64,000 bases of DNA. Source: Trichoplax adhaerens (taxonomy: Eukaryota > Placozoa > Uniplacotomia > Trichoplacea > Trichoplacidae). The stretch lies in NCBI RefSeq assembly GCF_000150275.1, contig NW_002060950.1, positions 1,352,106-1,416,105 of the forward strand, given 5' to 3'. The notes beneath the pieces were generated by a model. It made no database searches. It saw nothing but the letters and a program-made list of their open reading frames with translations, and had not been told where the DNA came from. A program made the position numbers and the translations under genes. Positions 1 to 13,489 of the stretch are shown in pieces; the stretch's first letter is position 1; every line of letters begins with the position of its first letter.

Positions 1-270
1 ATAAGGTTCATTAGACAATAACAAAGAAGCAGCCATGAAACTCTAAACTAAATTAAATGGAGAAAATTTTAATTTCTTTAAATTGCTTCCTAGCGCGCAT
101 CGCCTGAGAATACTAACTTAACAATTTGCATGTTATCATGAGTTTAGAACATTATTTCAATAGAAGATACTCGTCTATGAAATTCCATAAACACCCTCAA
201 GTATATTTCGAGTTACAATACATCATGATGAACGTGGCTATAGAATTCGACCGCTAGTCATCCTTAGTAC
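1..270. other. left flank, no gene seen
   Basis: This AT-rich stretch lies beyond the stop codon of the first GPCR gene, so it would contain that gene's 3' untranslated region on the minus strand. I see no other coding signal, RNA gene or repeat in it. Confidence 0.4.
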
Positions 271-1395
271 TCAAAGATTACTGGTGCTAGCATCGGTCAT
301 TCCATCACGAAGAACATCGACTCGATTTTTTCGATCTATTATTGGCGTAGAATTAAGAAGATGTCGATGCCGACTTCGACTAGTGGGAAACTTTACAGAC
401 ACTGCACTAAGGCCACAACAACAGAACAGTTCGATATACGCTTTCCTAAATTGGCGATAAATGACTCCATAGAAAAATGGATTGATCGCACTGTTTACAT
501 TAACAAGGTACCCAACCATAAAAATAATATTATGTGAAACGTTGCCACCAGCTGGTGCGATAATAAATATAGTAAGAGCGTAAGGCAAATAACATGCAAG
601 GAAGATAACATAGACTGAAAACATGGCTCTTGTAATTTTAACTTCTTTTCTTCCTAAAGTATTCCCATTTGACCATTTTGCTCGTGCTTGTCGATTTCGA
701 TCATTTTCAGGGGTGTTTGCTACTGAGTAATCGACTGAATTGCCTATTGAAGGAATAACGTTGTTGGAATGCTCGATATGGAATCGATTAGCCATTCTTT
801 TAGCATTTCGAGCAATAACGATATAGATGACGATGTAACATAATCCAATTAATATCGACGGAATAATTGTGTCGGCAATTAAAGCGAACATGACATAACT
901 TGCACCGCTAACGGATAACCAATCAGGTAAGCAAGAAAATTCCAGTGGCTGAAAAATGTAACGATTCCAACCAAAAATTGGCATTAGAGAATCCAAAATA
1001 CTATAAATCCATATGCAACCAATAATAATTAAAACTACTTTCCTCGTAATCACCTTTCCATACGAATGGACGATAACCAAGTAACGACAAATTCCAGTAG
1101 CCAACAAAGTAAATATGGTTACTACATAGCAAATAGTTTGCATAAATCCATTAAAGCGGCATAACGGCTCACCAAATGTCCAGCCATTATTCAGCCAGCT
1201 CACGCCATTAAAAGTATCCCTAAATAGTCCATTTAACAAATCGATAATAGCCAAATTAAGGATAAAAAGATTGCTAGGAATGCGTAAAAGGGAACGATGC
1301 TTATGAAAAACATAGAGGACAATGCAGTTACTAATAACCGTAGCAATTGCTAATATTATATATGCCAAGCCACGAGCCAGTAAAATTGCAGGTGA
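271..1395 (-). CDS. opsin-like rhodopsin-class GPCR 1, N-terminus lost in gap
   Basis: A seven-helix class A receptor. The frame has no usable ATG: a TTG at 1368 sits inside helix 1, and the frame stays open to 1395, where a run of 50 Ns begins, so the true N-terminus is missing. Numbering from the TTG, N14 (1.50), D43 in LAIID (2.50), C70 and C146 (the helix 3-loop 2 disulfide), GWNRY at about 133-137, CYLPY in helix 6 and NPFFY at 296-300 are visible, followed by helix 8 (QFRK) and a CCC palmitoylation-type cluster. Loop 2 (GWNRY...SC..DW) matches opsins, but the retinal lysine position, six residues before the NPxxY Asn, is Asn. D/E-R-Y is replaced by CRY. Best fit is the opsin-related placopsin type; a melatonin-receptor-like orphan is the alternative. 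Its ligand is unknown. It is intronless over the visible part. Confidence 0.88.
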   Translation of the reverse strand, partial: SPAILLARGLAYIILAIATVISNCIVLYVFHKHRSLLRIPSNLFILNLAIIDLLNGLFRDTFNGVSWLNNGWTFGEPLCRFNGFMQTICYVVTIFTLLATGICRYLVIVHSYGKVITRKVVLIIIGCIWIYSILDSLMPIFGWNRYIFQPLEFSCLPDWLSVSGASYVMFALIADTIIPSILIGLCYIVIYIVIARNAKRMANRFHIEHSNNVIPSIGNSVDYSVANTPENDRNRQARAKWSNGNTLGRKEVKITRAMFSVYVIFLACYLPYALTIFIIAPAGGNVSHNIIFMVGYLVNVNSAINPFFYGVIYRQFRKAYIELFCCCGLSAVSVKFPTSRSRHRHLLNSTPIIDRKNRVDVLRDGMTDASTSNL

Positions 1396-1445
1396 NNNNN
1401 NNNNNNNNNNNNNNNNNNNNNNNNNNNNNNNNNNNNNNNNNNNNN
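1396..1445. other. assembly gap (50 Ns)
   Basis: A placeholder of exactly 50 Ns interrupts the N-terminal coding region of the adjacent GPCR. The true length is unknown, and the sequence on the far side looks like repeat DNA rather than the missing exon. Confidence 0.99.
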
Positions 1446-2345
1446 GTAGCTGTAACTATAGACTGTAGTGGTAGAGACTCTATGCTAGAGTACAGATGAC
1501 TATATACAGTAAGCTGTTGAGTTACTAATATGGCTATAGGTAAAAATAGAACTGTAAATCATATATTAGGATATGGTTAATTCATTGTACTTTGGCTGGT
1601 GTGAATAATGTCTACGTAAGTACTGTAGTCGTATCCATATTAGATTAATGATGGTCCGCAGTAGAATAGTCTTACTAAGAATAATTTAACTATGTGTAAA
1701 ATAAGGTAAAAGGTTGCCATGCGGATTGTAGCTGCGAATGCTACGAAAAGTATAAAAGCATGCAACTTTAGATTATTCTGTTAGTTCGTTGTAGAAGTCT
1801 TTAGTAGTAGTATTCGGCTAGAGTAGAGCTGTGTAGTTAATCTTTGTATAAGATTCAATAAAGCCCTTATTTTTCTAAAATTTGGAATTTCGTGATTGGT
1901 TGTCACGGTACGAACTACAGTGAAGAAATAGCTATCTAAATTTGGTTAATATAGTATAGTGATATTATATTACAACTAGTTACTTACAATAGGAATTACT
2001 CTAATTATAAATGTGTTACAGTAAATTTATTGCTGTGCTGTAATATGTGCTGAAATGATTCTGTGAATGGACATATTGTAGTCCGACTGTGAAAAACTAG
2101 TTAGTAGATGTTCTCACCCAAGTGTTATTATAAGATGACTTGTGAATGTTAGCTGCTGTAGAAGGGTATATAAACCCGTCAGATAGTTGAATAAAGCAGT
2201 TCTCAATTGTATAGTTGTTTTAACGTAGAATCAAAGGCGTCTAAATTCTTGTAAGTAGGGATACTGAATCCCGGAGACTATAGTAATTTAGAGATTTGTT
2301 TTACGTTATACTTGTCACGAAGTTGGTTTGTGACATTGGTATATA
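1446..2345 (+). repeat. LTR-like dispersed repeat, right-pointing copy
   Basis: This stretch contains TATA-like boxes at about 1751 and 2167, each followed by AATAAAG (about 1857 and 2191), in the order expected of LTR promoter and poly(A) regions. Its right part (about 2040-2340) recurs in reverse complement at about 6774-7110. The best-matched core, 2239-2340 against 6774-6880, shares long near-identical runs around GATACTGAATC and GAGATTTGTTTTACG. No terminal TG...CA, primer-binding site or internal gag/pol was identified, so a solo LTR or other non-coding repeat is inferred, not shown. Confidence 0.45.
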
Positions 2346-5300
2346 TCACAGCGGGCCATTACCTGACATTTTCTCTGAAGATAATATAGTTCAAACATAT
2401 ATATCTATTTTGAGTTCTACTCCGATAAAATTTTAAATTTCTAGACAAATTTAATCAAAATAAAAAATATATCTATAACCAGATACGTTGTAGCTTTATT
2501 AGATGTAGAGAATATTAATTTGTGGATTTTTAAGTTTACAGTATAGTCGTTTTCTATAAATTGCTCCATTTCATTCCTATCTGGTAAGGAAACTTAACCT
2601 AGGAACTAGAATAAACGTCTACAGTTGTACCATCCAAAAATATATAATTTCTTAAGCTGCTGATCTTTGCTACATTATTTAGCTGGAATTTGTCTATGCT
2701 ACATTTTAAAGAATAATGAGAACAAATTTAAAATCAGAAATTTTATTATCATATTTTAGTAATACTACTAACTAGTGAATGCTAATCTATAGCATTAAAT
2801 TGATACTAGCAGTACGTTAATCAAATACTGCTGAAAATGTAATAACATTAAAATTCCTACGGAACAAATCTGGCAATTTTTACGCTAAGATCTCATAATA
2901 ATAGTTTAATGTAGTGCATATGATCCAGTAAGCTATCATTTTTGGCTTAAAAATGTTATTACAATCGGCTAAGATAAAAAGTCAAGCATTATACTACAAC
3001 GGAATAGGAACGTAATTTCTTTTCATCATTTTTTTAGCGTATGCAAACTCTATAAATTAATCATAATTTGAACGTGATTATATAATTATACTTATGTATA
3101 ATCTTACCATTATACAATATTGCAATAAAATTAAAATGAAATATTAAATTAGAAAAGATTTTAACGCTATACTCGGGAGACACAATTCAAAATGAGAAGA
3201 AATATTGATATTTTATTTGGTCTTACTTGCAGTAGACTTTAAATTTGCAATTAAGGTAAAATTGTTGATTAAATCTTTTCCTGTTATTATTGCTTCGAAT
3301 AAAAAAATAGTTTAAATTTATGCTTTAAAAGACAGAAAGGAGAAATACTGGTCGAAAATTCTTCTACAAAAGAAAGCTAATGCTTTGTAAATCAAACAGT
3401 ATTTGATTGTGAGAGGGAGCAGATGTCACATTGTGAGTGAAATAAAACTTTTGATTAAGCCTATGACGAAGACAATGATTGACTTTTTATAATTGGCGCT
3501 AAATTAGTGATTCTAGTAGACAGTATTTTATCTATTTATTAGATAATAATATATTGAATAAAAAGGTAAAATACTAATAGGAATTAAATGTTAATATTGT
3601 AATAATAAATAGATCCTAAGAGTAAATTATATTAACAAATGAAAGACTGCGTACTTTCTAAAGATGAAAGTAGACAGATCACTACTCTGTTTGACAAGAT
3701 AAAAACCTCACATTTGACGTTAATATTCAAAAATACTTTACGATATATTTCCTTTCCATAATTGACAGACAATAACGTTATCTTTTCGTTAATTCTTTAT
3801 CCTTTGCATCAACAAATTACGAAATCTGCAAAATATCAAATTAAAAATACGACAAATCGTCCAAAATCAGATCACATTGAAACGTTATATGGGGAATTTA
3901 CGATGCCTGATGTCTTGGAAGAAATAAGCCTAAACAAGATTAGAGATAATATGCAAAGATGATCTTTCATCATCATAATAATACAAAAGTAAAAGTCTGG
4001 GAAGAAATAATATTCCTGTACGTAGTACTACATCAATTATTGGATGAATTGATTATTGCAGTATACTTCCAAACTGATATTTGTTGATTATACAAACCCA
4101 ACATTAGAGAACGTTCATTCAATAAGTCAACTGATAATCTAGCATAATCTGAAGAGCTGCAGTTTTATCGCTATAGATAAATAGATGGAAAGGTTAATTT
4201 ATCGTTAGAGCATAGCATTAGTGTATATGAGTTAATTAGCTAAGACTAACATAAAATTTGAATTAACAGAACTTCCAACAGGATTTCATATTCTATTAAT
4301 TATTAGAGCAAATCTGTGAAATACACACTAAACTTGGGAACATCAACGATGTTTAAAGTACCTCATAAATAAAGTAGCATATTCACAGTTAGTAACCTAA
4401 TTATTATTAGACATACGACGACGTAAGAGAATTTTCATATTTGTTTTATTTTTCTCGAGAAATAACCGTTCACAAGGTCCCATTTAGTTATATATAGATA
4501 TTATTATTAAGAAAAGTAATAATCTAGTTATAATTAGTCTTTAGCTTTTCATATTAACATATTCACATTACCATCAAAACTTTCATAATAGCAATAATTG
4601 ATGACGTTATATTTCCGATAAAAATTTTTGGTATTCGATTCAACTCTGATCTAGCCGATTAATTAGGTAATTGTACTAGATATGAAATTATGAAATGATT
4701 GAAGGTAATCTAACACCATCTCAGCAACGAATGCCTGACAAAATCAAAGTTGCCATTTTATTACTAATCTCGCAATATGAACAGATAAATATCACAGATC
4801 GACCAGCAGATTTTGGAATGACAATTCCTCTAGAATATAAAAGGATTGAATCACTTGCTCATGAAGATATATTATATCCTGCAGATATTTCTCTCTAAAA
4901 ATTCTTAACTTTTATAAGCCTTTATATATTTTTTATTCATAATTTTGATGGCAAACAGTAGCCTATCTAAGAAATTAGTCAATTGCCTATTTTAGGTTGT
5001 ATTCAGTTATAAATTTTAAAACTAACTGTAACTGATTCAGTGCAAAAGAATGCTGTTGAGTGATGATAGAAATCTTCTTTAATTAACGTAAGCCTTATGA
5101 ATATTAACGGTACTTCGATTCAGTATATTAAAATTAACGAAACTGGATATTCAAAATGACTTATGAAAGCTAGTTTTAAAATTGAAATATGCCTATGGTT
5201 TGAATAGATGAACATCTTCGTTGACGTCAAATTTAGCGCATTAAAAGGATGAGCATACAAGCTTTTCCCTAACAATGGCTTGATAGAATTTTATAATCTG

Positions 5301-5984
5301 TAATAAATTCATGACGCCAAGTTCAATTTATTCTGACTCTTGAATAACTTTAGTTTTGTGCATTCTTAGCGTCAATAGATTAGAAATGTGGTCACCAGTG
5401 AACCATCTAAGTTTATTATGTTATTTTACTAATTCACTCTTTTAGCCTATACTTTTAAGGATGTATCTCCTTAGAATATTAAAATTTCTTGTAATTGAAT
5501 CATTTATTCGTTACATAGTGGTTAAAGTGATAATGGAGAACATTAAATGATGCATTTGGAAAGATTCTGCACGATGTGAAACAATTTAACATTTCTATTG
5601 TCATTACCTAAAAAGTAAAAGTACAAATGCTGATTTTAAAGCTTTAGTTAAAAGGTAAGTATTGATCAAGGTCATTTACTATACTATTGATTAAGGGTAG
5701 TATGTTTTATGGAGATATTATCGCAATGTATAAAGTTGTTGGAGCCATTTTTGGAGGTAGATATAATTACTACAATTCCAAAATATTTTTAGAAAGTACC
5801 GCAATTATAATATTCCACATTGTTATAAAAAGATTCAGGAAATTTATTTGTTAAGAATAATGATAATTTAACAATTACCTTGGTTATGTTTGCCACAAAA
5901 GCAAATAATGCAATAATATGCTATATTGATTTAATTAATGTGAATGAAAAATTCTAGAATAAATAATAGTCTTATTTCGATGGA
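2346..5984. other. gene-poor AT-rich DNA
   Basis: No exon with both splice signals and a recognisable protein family was found. Two short open frames (about 3762-3962 and 4695-4898, both plus strand) have no recognisable domain and are the length expected by chance at this base composition. Confidence 0.4.
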
Positions 5985-6645
5985 TATTTTGATTAATGCT
6001 TCATAAAAATAATGATTCTCTTCAACAAATACAGTTTCTAAATGAATTCTATAGTGCAAAGAATTTCCCTGTCTTCATCAATTTAGCCGTATATTTCAAT
6101 TTTGGAAGTAAATTCTGACTATTCGGAAAATAAATTTTATATTAAAATTAGTGTATCTGGAATTGTCTAGATCACTCTCCGTTCAATTCAGTTTTCTACA
6201 GCTCTGCAGTCCAAATAAGCTCGTGCTGTGCTAAAATTAATTTATTTGATCGTAATGATCTAGTACGGTGAAAAATTCTGGATAAACAATGTTTCATTGC
6301 ATTCGACTTTACATAGCTACTACAAGTGAGCTAGTACTATTTCATAATAATACAATATGCAACTAATTAGGAGTGAAAATACGACTTATAAGATGCAATC
6401 CGATTTTATTTATTGCTTTACACAGCAATGTATTGATCGTCTCTACAATCGAAGCATCTGTTCTGGCATTTGGAATCACTTTGATTAATGCTAAATAAAA
6501 ATAACCATTCTCTCCGACAAATGTAGTTTATAAATGAAATCTTTACTGCATAGAAATAGCCCGACTTTTATTATCAATCTAGCAGCATATTTCAGTTTTG
6601 GGATGTAAATTCTGAACGATTGCATAAGAAAGTTTTATGTAATAT
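5985..6645 (+). repeat. direct repeat pair, about 165 bp each
   Basis: Copies at about 5985-6145 and 6478-6645 share a diverged sequence starting TTGATTAATGCT and running through AAATAC/GTAGTTT and TTTCAATTTTGG/TTTCAGTTTTGG to TAAATTCTGA. They are about 495 bp apart in the same orientation. Neither has a coding frame. They look like old duplicated non-coding DNA. Confidence 0.6.
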
Positions 6646-6773
6646 TTAATATTTTACTAACTTTAGTAACACTGCAGTTGACTGCTTCAGTAACTTTGCC
6701 ATTAAGTTGATTAATAAAGTGAGATTACATGCAAAATACTGTCATATCTGTAATAAAAATATCTCATAATAGC

Positions 6774-7110
6774 GGCCAATCACAAACCAGCTTCGTGATA
6801 AAGATAACGTAAAACAAATCTCTAAATTAATATAGTCTCCAGGATTCAGTATCCCTTAATTGTTTCACAAGAATTTAGATGGCTTTGCTTCTACGGTAAA
6901 AAAGTATAGAACTCCTCTTTCATTCAAGTATCTGCCGAGCTTAAATACCCTTCGGCAGCAGCTATCATATATGAGTCATAACAGTTCATGTAATTTAATT
7001 CATATAGGATAGCTAAACTAATACAAAAATTATTTATAATCTTAGACATATACGGAACGATTCTAGATAATTAGCTTATAGTATGTCCATACACAGAATT
7101 ATTCATAGTA
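6774..7110 (-). repeat. LTR-like dispersed repeat, left-pointing copy
   Basis: This is the reverse complement of about 2040-2340. Read on the minus strand it shows the same order of a TATA-like box beside a GCTGCTGCCGAAGG stretch, the ATACTGAATC block, the GAGATTTGTTTTACG block and the CACGAAGCTGGTTTGTGA block. Similarity may extend leftward of the element (to about 7600 here) but is too diverged to judge by eye. Confidence 0.6.
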
Positions 7111-10100
7111 TCATCTGCAGGATATTCACCACAAGCGTTGCACGATGTAACACTATAATTAATTAACATTAGTTACCGTATAAGAACTCTTATTACAGTA
7201 CAGCATAATTTACTGCAACGAAATGATAACTACCGTAATTCTTAGTGAAAGTCACTATTAGTTATCTCCCTATGTAAATATTAACCACCAAAATAGAGCA
7301 TCATTATCTTCTACAATCTAAATCATTCTACTTAAAATATTACTAATCTTCTATTAACGTCCAGCTCCTTTCGGAGTTGGGCATCTTCACAATTACAGTG
7401 TTTCTAGTCACATAAATCTTGTACCATAATTAGTCAACAATCTAATATTGGTCATCAACAATTTCTAATATCGTAGTGGTTAATCAACTTATATTAGCTT
7501 CACCATGATATCTATTCTTAGTAACCAAACTATATCAAATATAGCTATTCTTACAATCAAATACGAGGTGCATCTCTATAATATCTTTAAGCTATTCTTT
7601 AGCCATGTAAAACTTTGATTGTTTAATTATGCAGTTTTTGCCATAAGATACGGGGCCGTCTATGATAATGCGTAATTATAATAGAAATATTCTCAGGGCC
7701 TGTTCGAGGTAGAATATTTCTTGCCACAAAAATTCACACGCAGACTTTGACATTTTTGTAAAATTATACGCCATAATGTGCATTTCTTTCTATTTCAAAT
7801 AAAAATGTTGTGCAGTGAGAATCATATTTTTCAAATATTTCTATCACATAAAAGAGATTTCATCATAATATACAGTAGGCATGATTCTATCTTTATTCAC
7901 TGTTAATAAATAGCTCAAATATAAATATCAAAATATTGTATGGCAATAAGGCATATTATTGTTGTAAATCAGTTTTGTAACAAGGGCCGCGTGAACAAAT
8001 CTCAGAGTTTTTTCAGTTCTTGGACACTACTATCTCGCAACTCTTCAAAAGAACTAGTTGTTTTCTACATTATGGAACTAAAGAAGTAATTTTATTGAAC
8101 AATCTGCTGTGCTTATAATCCGTTACGAAGACGTCATAAGTGATAACATGAATGCTTCATCTGAACTTTCTAACGGAATAAATTTTATTCGCAGACCAAA
8201 GTAAAATAATAATATTGATAGACATTTATTGATTAATTCTACTGTAGATAGCCAGACTGTAGAACGTTCATTCACAGTTTATTCATAAAATTGCTTTTAT
8301 TTATACTTTACCAAATTACAAGCACAGTGATTCCTACTACGAATATTTTAATTTTAATCATCATGTAAGAATGTTCAATTCACTAAATTTTACTAATAAT
8401 TCTTTACAATGATTCGCATTATCACAATTATTTTAATTTGTGGAAGCAATTTCTCTGTCAGTTCGTAGTAGTTATATTATTTATAACATTTAATGGAAAA
8501 CAGGGTCCTAAATATGGTTGTTATCTGTACGACGAATATAATTTCGAAACCAAATGAATTTACCAGCAATTTTCTGCTATCCTTATATTTATTGCTTAAT
8601 ATACAAAATTAAGGGTTATTAGCCTAGAATGTTAAGATTTTTAATTCATGGTCATAATTATTTGATTTTTATGTAGACTTTAAATGTTTTAGTAAGATTT
8701 TTTAAGTAATCAGAACAGTGGCGAAGATTTTGTTTAACCTTTCATAGTCTTTTATAGCCGTTAGTACTTTCAAAGTTACGATGATTCCTAAAATAGTTAC
8801 AATTGATCAAATATCGATATTCCTAAAACAGTGATTAACTATGTGAGAAATTTCATGTTGGCTTTCCACACCTATTACCGCTTCGTCCTCATTATACTTG
8901 AGAATCTATAAATAATAAAATTCTGAACATTTGTTTATCCGTGTATATTTATATGCAATTCACAATCTGTGCTATACCAGAACAATTTACTAGGTACATT
9001 CAATTGTTATCACATAAATTATTTCCTTGATATACCTTGACTATGCCGAAACTATCCATTACCGAATAAAAAATAGATATCACTATGATGGCATAAGTGG
9101 TAAAGAAAATAGATAGAGAATTACCTATTTCACAGACATATAGAAATACCTCAACTTTCTTTACGCCCGCCAATCTTGATTTGTATGAGACGATGCGTAC
9201 AAGTATCATCATGCGAAAATCTTCTACAGGAAATATGGTAGTATAGAATTAAAATTACAAAAGTAAATTGTTTGTATGATTTGACTTCGATATATAAATA
9301 AATTAAGCTAGAAATAGCAATATCTTCTTCATTCTCGGAAACTTTAATTTAAATTATCAGTTCAATGCTTAACTTCAACGCTATTCTTGTGAGAAATCAT
9401 GGATATGTGACATAAGCCATTGAAATTGCGTGCAAACTATCTGAGTAGGTGATTTTAAATTTTATTCCTTGTGATGATGATAAATAAAATGCTTTAAAAT
9501 GCGCGCTTTAGATACGCCCGTTACTTTGAAATATCGATTTTGAACAGATTTATTAGACTACTCTCACAAATAATTACTTTGGAAATTCAATTCAAAGTTT
9601 CAATTAAGCAATAAATTATTTTATCAATCACATCTACGATTGCTGTCTTTAAATTTGCTACCAATTTGCGAGCATTATCTAATTAATTCAGTTTTGACTC
9701 ATTTATAACGAATACCATATTTAAAATTAAAAACTCCAATGTTGCTAAAATCAGAAAGAATTGCATCTGGACTGTATCGTGAGAAGAACTTTCAGGATTA
9801 ATTATTTTTCTATGAGTTATTAATATTGGCTACTATTCCAATGTAATACAATAGTTATGATAATTTTGTAATTTGCTTAGTTTAACTACCTAAAATTGCA
9901 TTAATAAGTCTCTACTACAGTTTACATAGCAGAAACAGTAATATCGTAGTATAAAAGTTCAAGCTACAAAAACATATAACTTACATGAGTTAAGGGAAGT
10001 GACGCGATACTTTAATAAATAGATTTTTTTATATCTTTAAAGAATGTATCAAAATTAATATTGTTTAGTGTTGAACTTCTAATATAGCTCTAGAATGTAG

Positions 10101-13100
10101 TTAGCAATTCCGTATTATTTTTTACCGTTAGTTGCATGCAAAGTCGGTGACTACACAGTACATAATAACCAAAACAGCCAGCACCATACAAAAATGAAGC
10201 ACGTTACTTCAAGACAACATACAATATGCAAAACATCTTCAGTATGGACACTCAAATAAATAATGAGCATGTGATAAAATAAAATTATGCGCTAATATTG
10301 ATCGCTTAAACACTTCTGTGTTTATTGTGTTCTATCAGCGATCAATCCATGATTACTTACTTAGTTTTATGATGGTAAAATCATAAAAATGACTAAGGCA
10401 AAAGCATTCGAAAATTACCAAAACAATTTATTTTTTATGTCAATATTTTTGTTGAGAACCTTGTTAACTGTTGTTGTATTCGTCACTCACATACAATTAA
10501 AGATTATTAACAAATGCAATGATAAGAGTTCTATATAATCTGCAGATATCATCTAATACTGAACCTGTAATAACTGCGATAGTAGAATTAGGAATGAAAG
10601 AGGCAACTACGTGATTTTTTATAATTTAGAAAATATTCTACGTGTTTAATTCAATATCTTATTATCAATGTAATGTTAGACCCTTATCAATATCCTGTAG
10701 TACTATGATTAGTTTATATCTACGTTTACTGTATGTTTTGATGCTATTGTTGATAGCTGCTATGGCTGCTAGGCGTCTACGGAGGATATAAATCTGAGGT
10801 ATTTTAGCACTTCAGTAAAAATGAATGTTTACCATATTTTTATTCAATGAATTTAAAAATTGTGACCGAAAAAATATTACGGGAGATAACATATATTTCT
10901 TATTTTTATTGAGTAGTACAATATTAACATTACTAAGTTTAGGTACATATCAGTGCTGACAGAAATGTAATCGATAAGTTAGTTTGTCCATTATATCAGT
11001 ATACGGTTTTTATATTGGATTGATTAGTGAAGTACACATTTAATGGAAAATAGTATAAATCTAACGTTCAGTGCTTTCTATTCATTAAATTGTGTAACTT
11101 AGTACACAACAGCCCACAAGCAAAATAGTGACTAGTTTATCTTTAATTATATATACGATCATACATATCTATTTATAATTCACTAAAAACATTATCTTTA
11201 AATTTAAAATCGAAAGGTATTCGTTGGTGATTTGTATCATGACACTCTAGGCCTTCGGTGCGGATATGGAGTGTCCTTAGAACTGTTGAATTGCTCTAGC
11301 ATAAAGTTTTTATCTACCAGATCTTGTTATGCTTCTTGTATCTCAGATCGATTCTAAATCTAGCATCAAACTGGTTCCCAAATCGATTTTGATTTTAAAT
11401 GTTGTGCAGTTTGAAGGTAGTTATTATAGCTTTCTTTATTATTTATATTGTTTGTATAAGCATTTGGAGAAAATAATATTCAAAATTAGCGAAATTTTCT
11501 TAATATTATCAGTTATAGCATTCATGTATGGGGAATCAAGTTAGGCATACGCGTATATTCTATACTATAATGCAATATTTGCAGCAGGTGGAGATTTAAT
11601 CCAACCGAGGTTATTGCTTGCAATGAAATTAAACTTCTAAAATTTTAGCTTATAAAATACTCGCAATTACTAATAGATATAATATGGAGACAGTTTCTCC
11701 AAGGAATACATGAGAAGAAAGATACAATAAATTATCTACGAGATAAATATCAAATAATATAATATCAAAAACTACTAACTGCTTGTCAGTAGGAAGTTTA
11801 GCTATGGCTGAGAAAATTTTGTTCACGTACTAAAATTTTACTGCCCATTTTAAAAGGACCATCTTCCATGAAATGTATTGGAGATATTGCATGAGCAAGG
11901 AATCATGTTGGTACTTGGTGCGCAAAATAAGATTTTTACTCATGAATCTGCTACAAATTACGAACTCTTGAATTCTACTATTAAGTAACATCAAAGTCAT
12001 CATTCCTTACAGCAAACGGTTGACATCATTTAATGGAATTAATCTTCGCTAAGCAATGTAAATTATTTCATATTGCTGTTTCATTTCCTTGCCTAATTAG
12101 CTGTAGTCTGTGCAATTTATTCAATGGCTAAGGTTGTAACTTAAATTATTTACTCTTCAAGAAGCAGTTATTTAATGCTCAGGACTCTGGCTTTCATTAT
12201 TTGTAGCCGATAAAAATCGAATTAATCAAAATTGTTAACAAGCAAAATAGCGCGGGCTAATTGCTTTAGATCGGTGCTTGCGGATACGATCGGTGTCTTC
12301 ATAACAATACTGACATTAGGTCCTTATTTCTATAGTATGTCTAGATAATTAAAAGGATAAAAAATTTGCTACATTATGTGTGTGTTTGATATCATCTTTA
12401 TAGAGTAGCATGTGTATTAACCATAATACCGTACTTTGAATCCTCTTATGTCTAGTAAGTATAAAGGAAATTAGAGCAATGGATCTATTAGTAAGTTATT
12501 ACCGTTTATGGGTACCGAAATCGAAAAAATATGTTTCTGAACATAGTAAATATCTGCTGCAAGGAATAGTCCTGACTCTATAAATTTCCAATTATACCTA
12601 AGGTGCTAATAGCACAGCGAACTGCTTATTAAAAATTATTAAGTGTTATCGTAAATGGCTACAAATAATGAACTTAATTTCATAAAAGAACCTTTACTTT
12701 ACTGCCTTATCTTTAATTTACTCTCACACCGATAAGGCATGTATCAGAGAAATTATAGATTTCTTTCTCTAAATAAAGAAAGTCGGAGAAATTGGTAAAT
12801 TACTGGAAATTAAGTTTCTTTTTTATTGCAGTCATTATTGCGAATGGAATTTACTCGTATTTATCATAATTATAACCGTATTTTTATTCTAATAAATACA
12901 ATTGAACCTTCAGGAACATTAATTAAATTTTAAGAGCTTCTGAAGGAATATTATTTGCTTTAAAATCCTAGAATACCCAAAAACTTTTATGATGTACCGT
13001 GCTAATATCAAACAATAACAGTGTTAAGGATATTTTCCAGAAGCAATTACATCATAAAACCCTGTGTATAGCGTAGCAGTTTATCAGTTATTCTTGAAAT

Positions 13101-13489
13101 TATCGATATTTTGTTCCTCTTTAAAGTAAAGTTTTTCAAATCTATATTTACCCATAGAATAGTGAAAATAACTATCCTGCAAACAGAATTTGATTTCTTG
13201 GTTTAAAAATTCGAATAATTTTCAAAACTCTATTCTGATACACAATATGCCAAAATTAAATTAGATTTAACATTAAATTCTAATTGCTAAAATCGACTAT
13301 CAATGTCTTACTTTTGATTGGCAATCAAAATAATGAGTTAAACAATAAATGTTAGCAACAACAATGTTAAGAACTTTTTATAACCATCGCGTAAAAATTC
13401 CATTAGCTATTAAGAGATATTGCAAATCTAAAAAGGCATGTAATGAAAACGCAACTATTTGAATTATCTGTAGCAACTGCACTAGTACT
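7111..13489. other. gene-poor AT-rich DNA between GPCR 1 and GPCR 2
   Basis: Apart from the possible diverged extension of the repeat to about 7600, I see no coding exon, RNA gene or clear repeat. The short open frames here (for example 9000-9212 minus and 11329-11544 plus) have biased, hydrophobic, AT-driven composition and no recognisable domain. Confidence 0.4.

Noticed and set aside
11220-11420. Possible LTR or structured element near 11.3 kb, sharing TCAAACTGGTTCC with about 25.88 kb
   Set aside because: The shared word is too short to be meaningful and no element boundaries were found.
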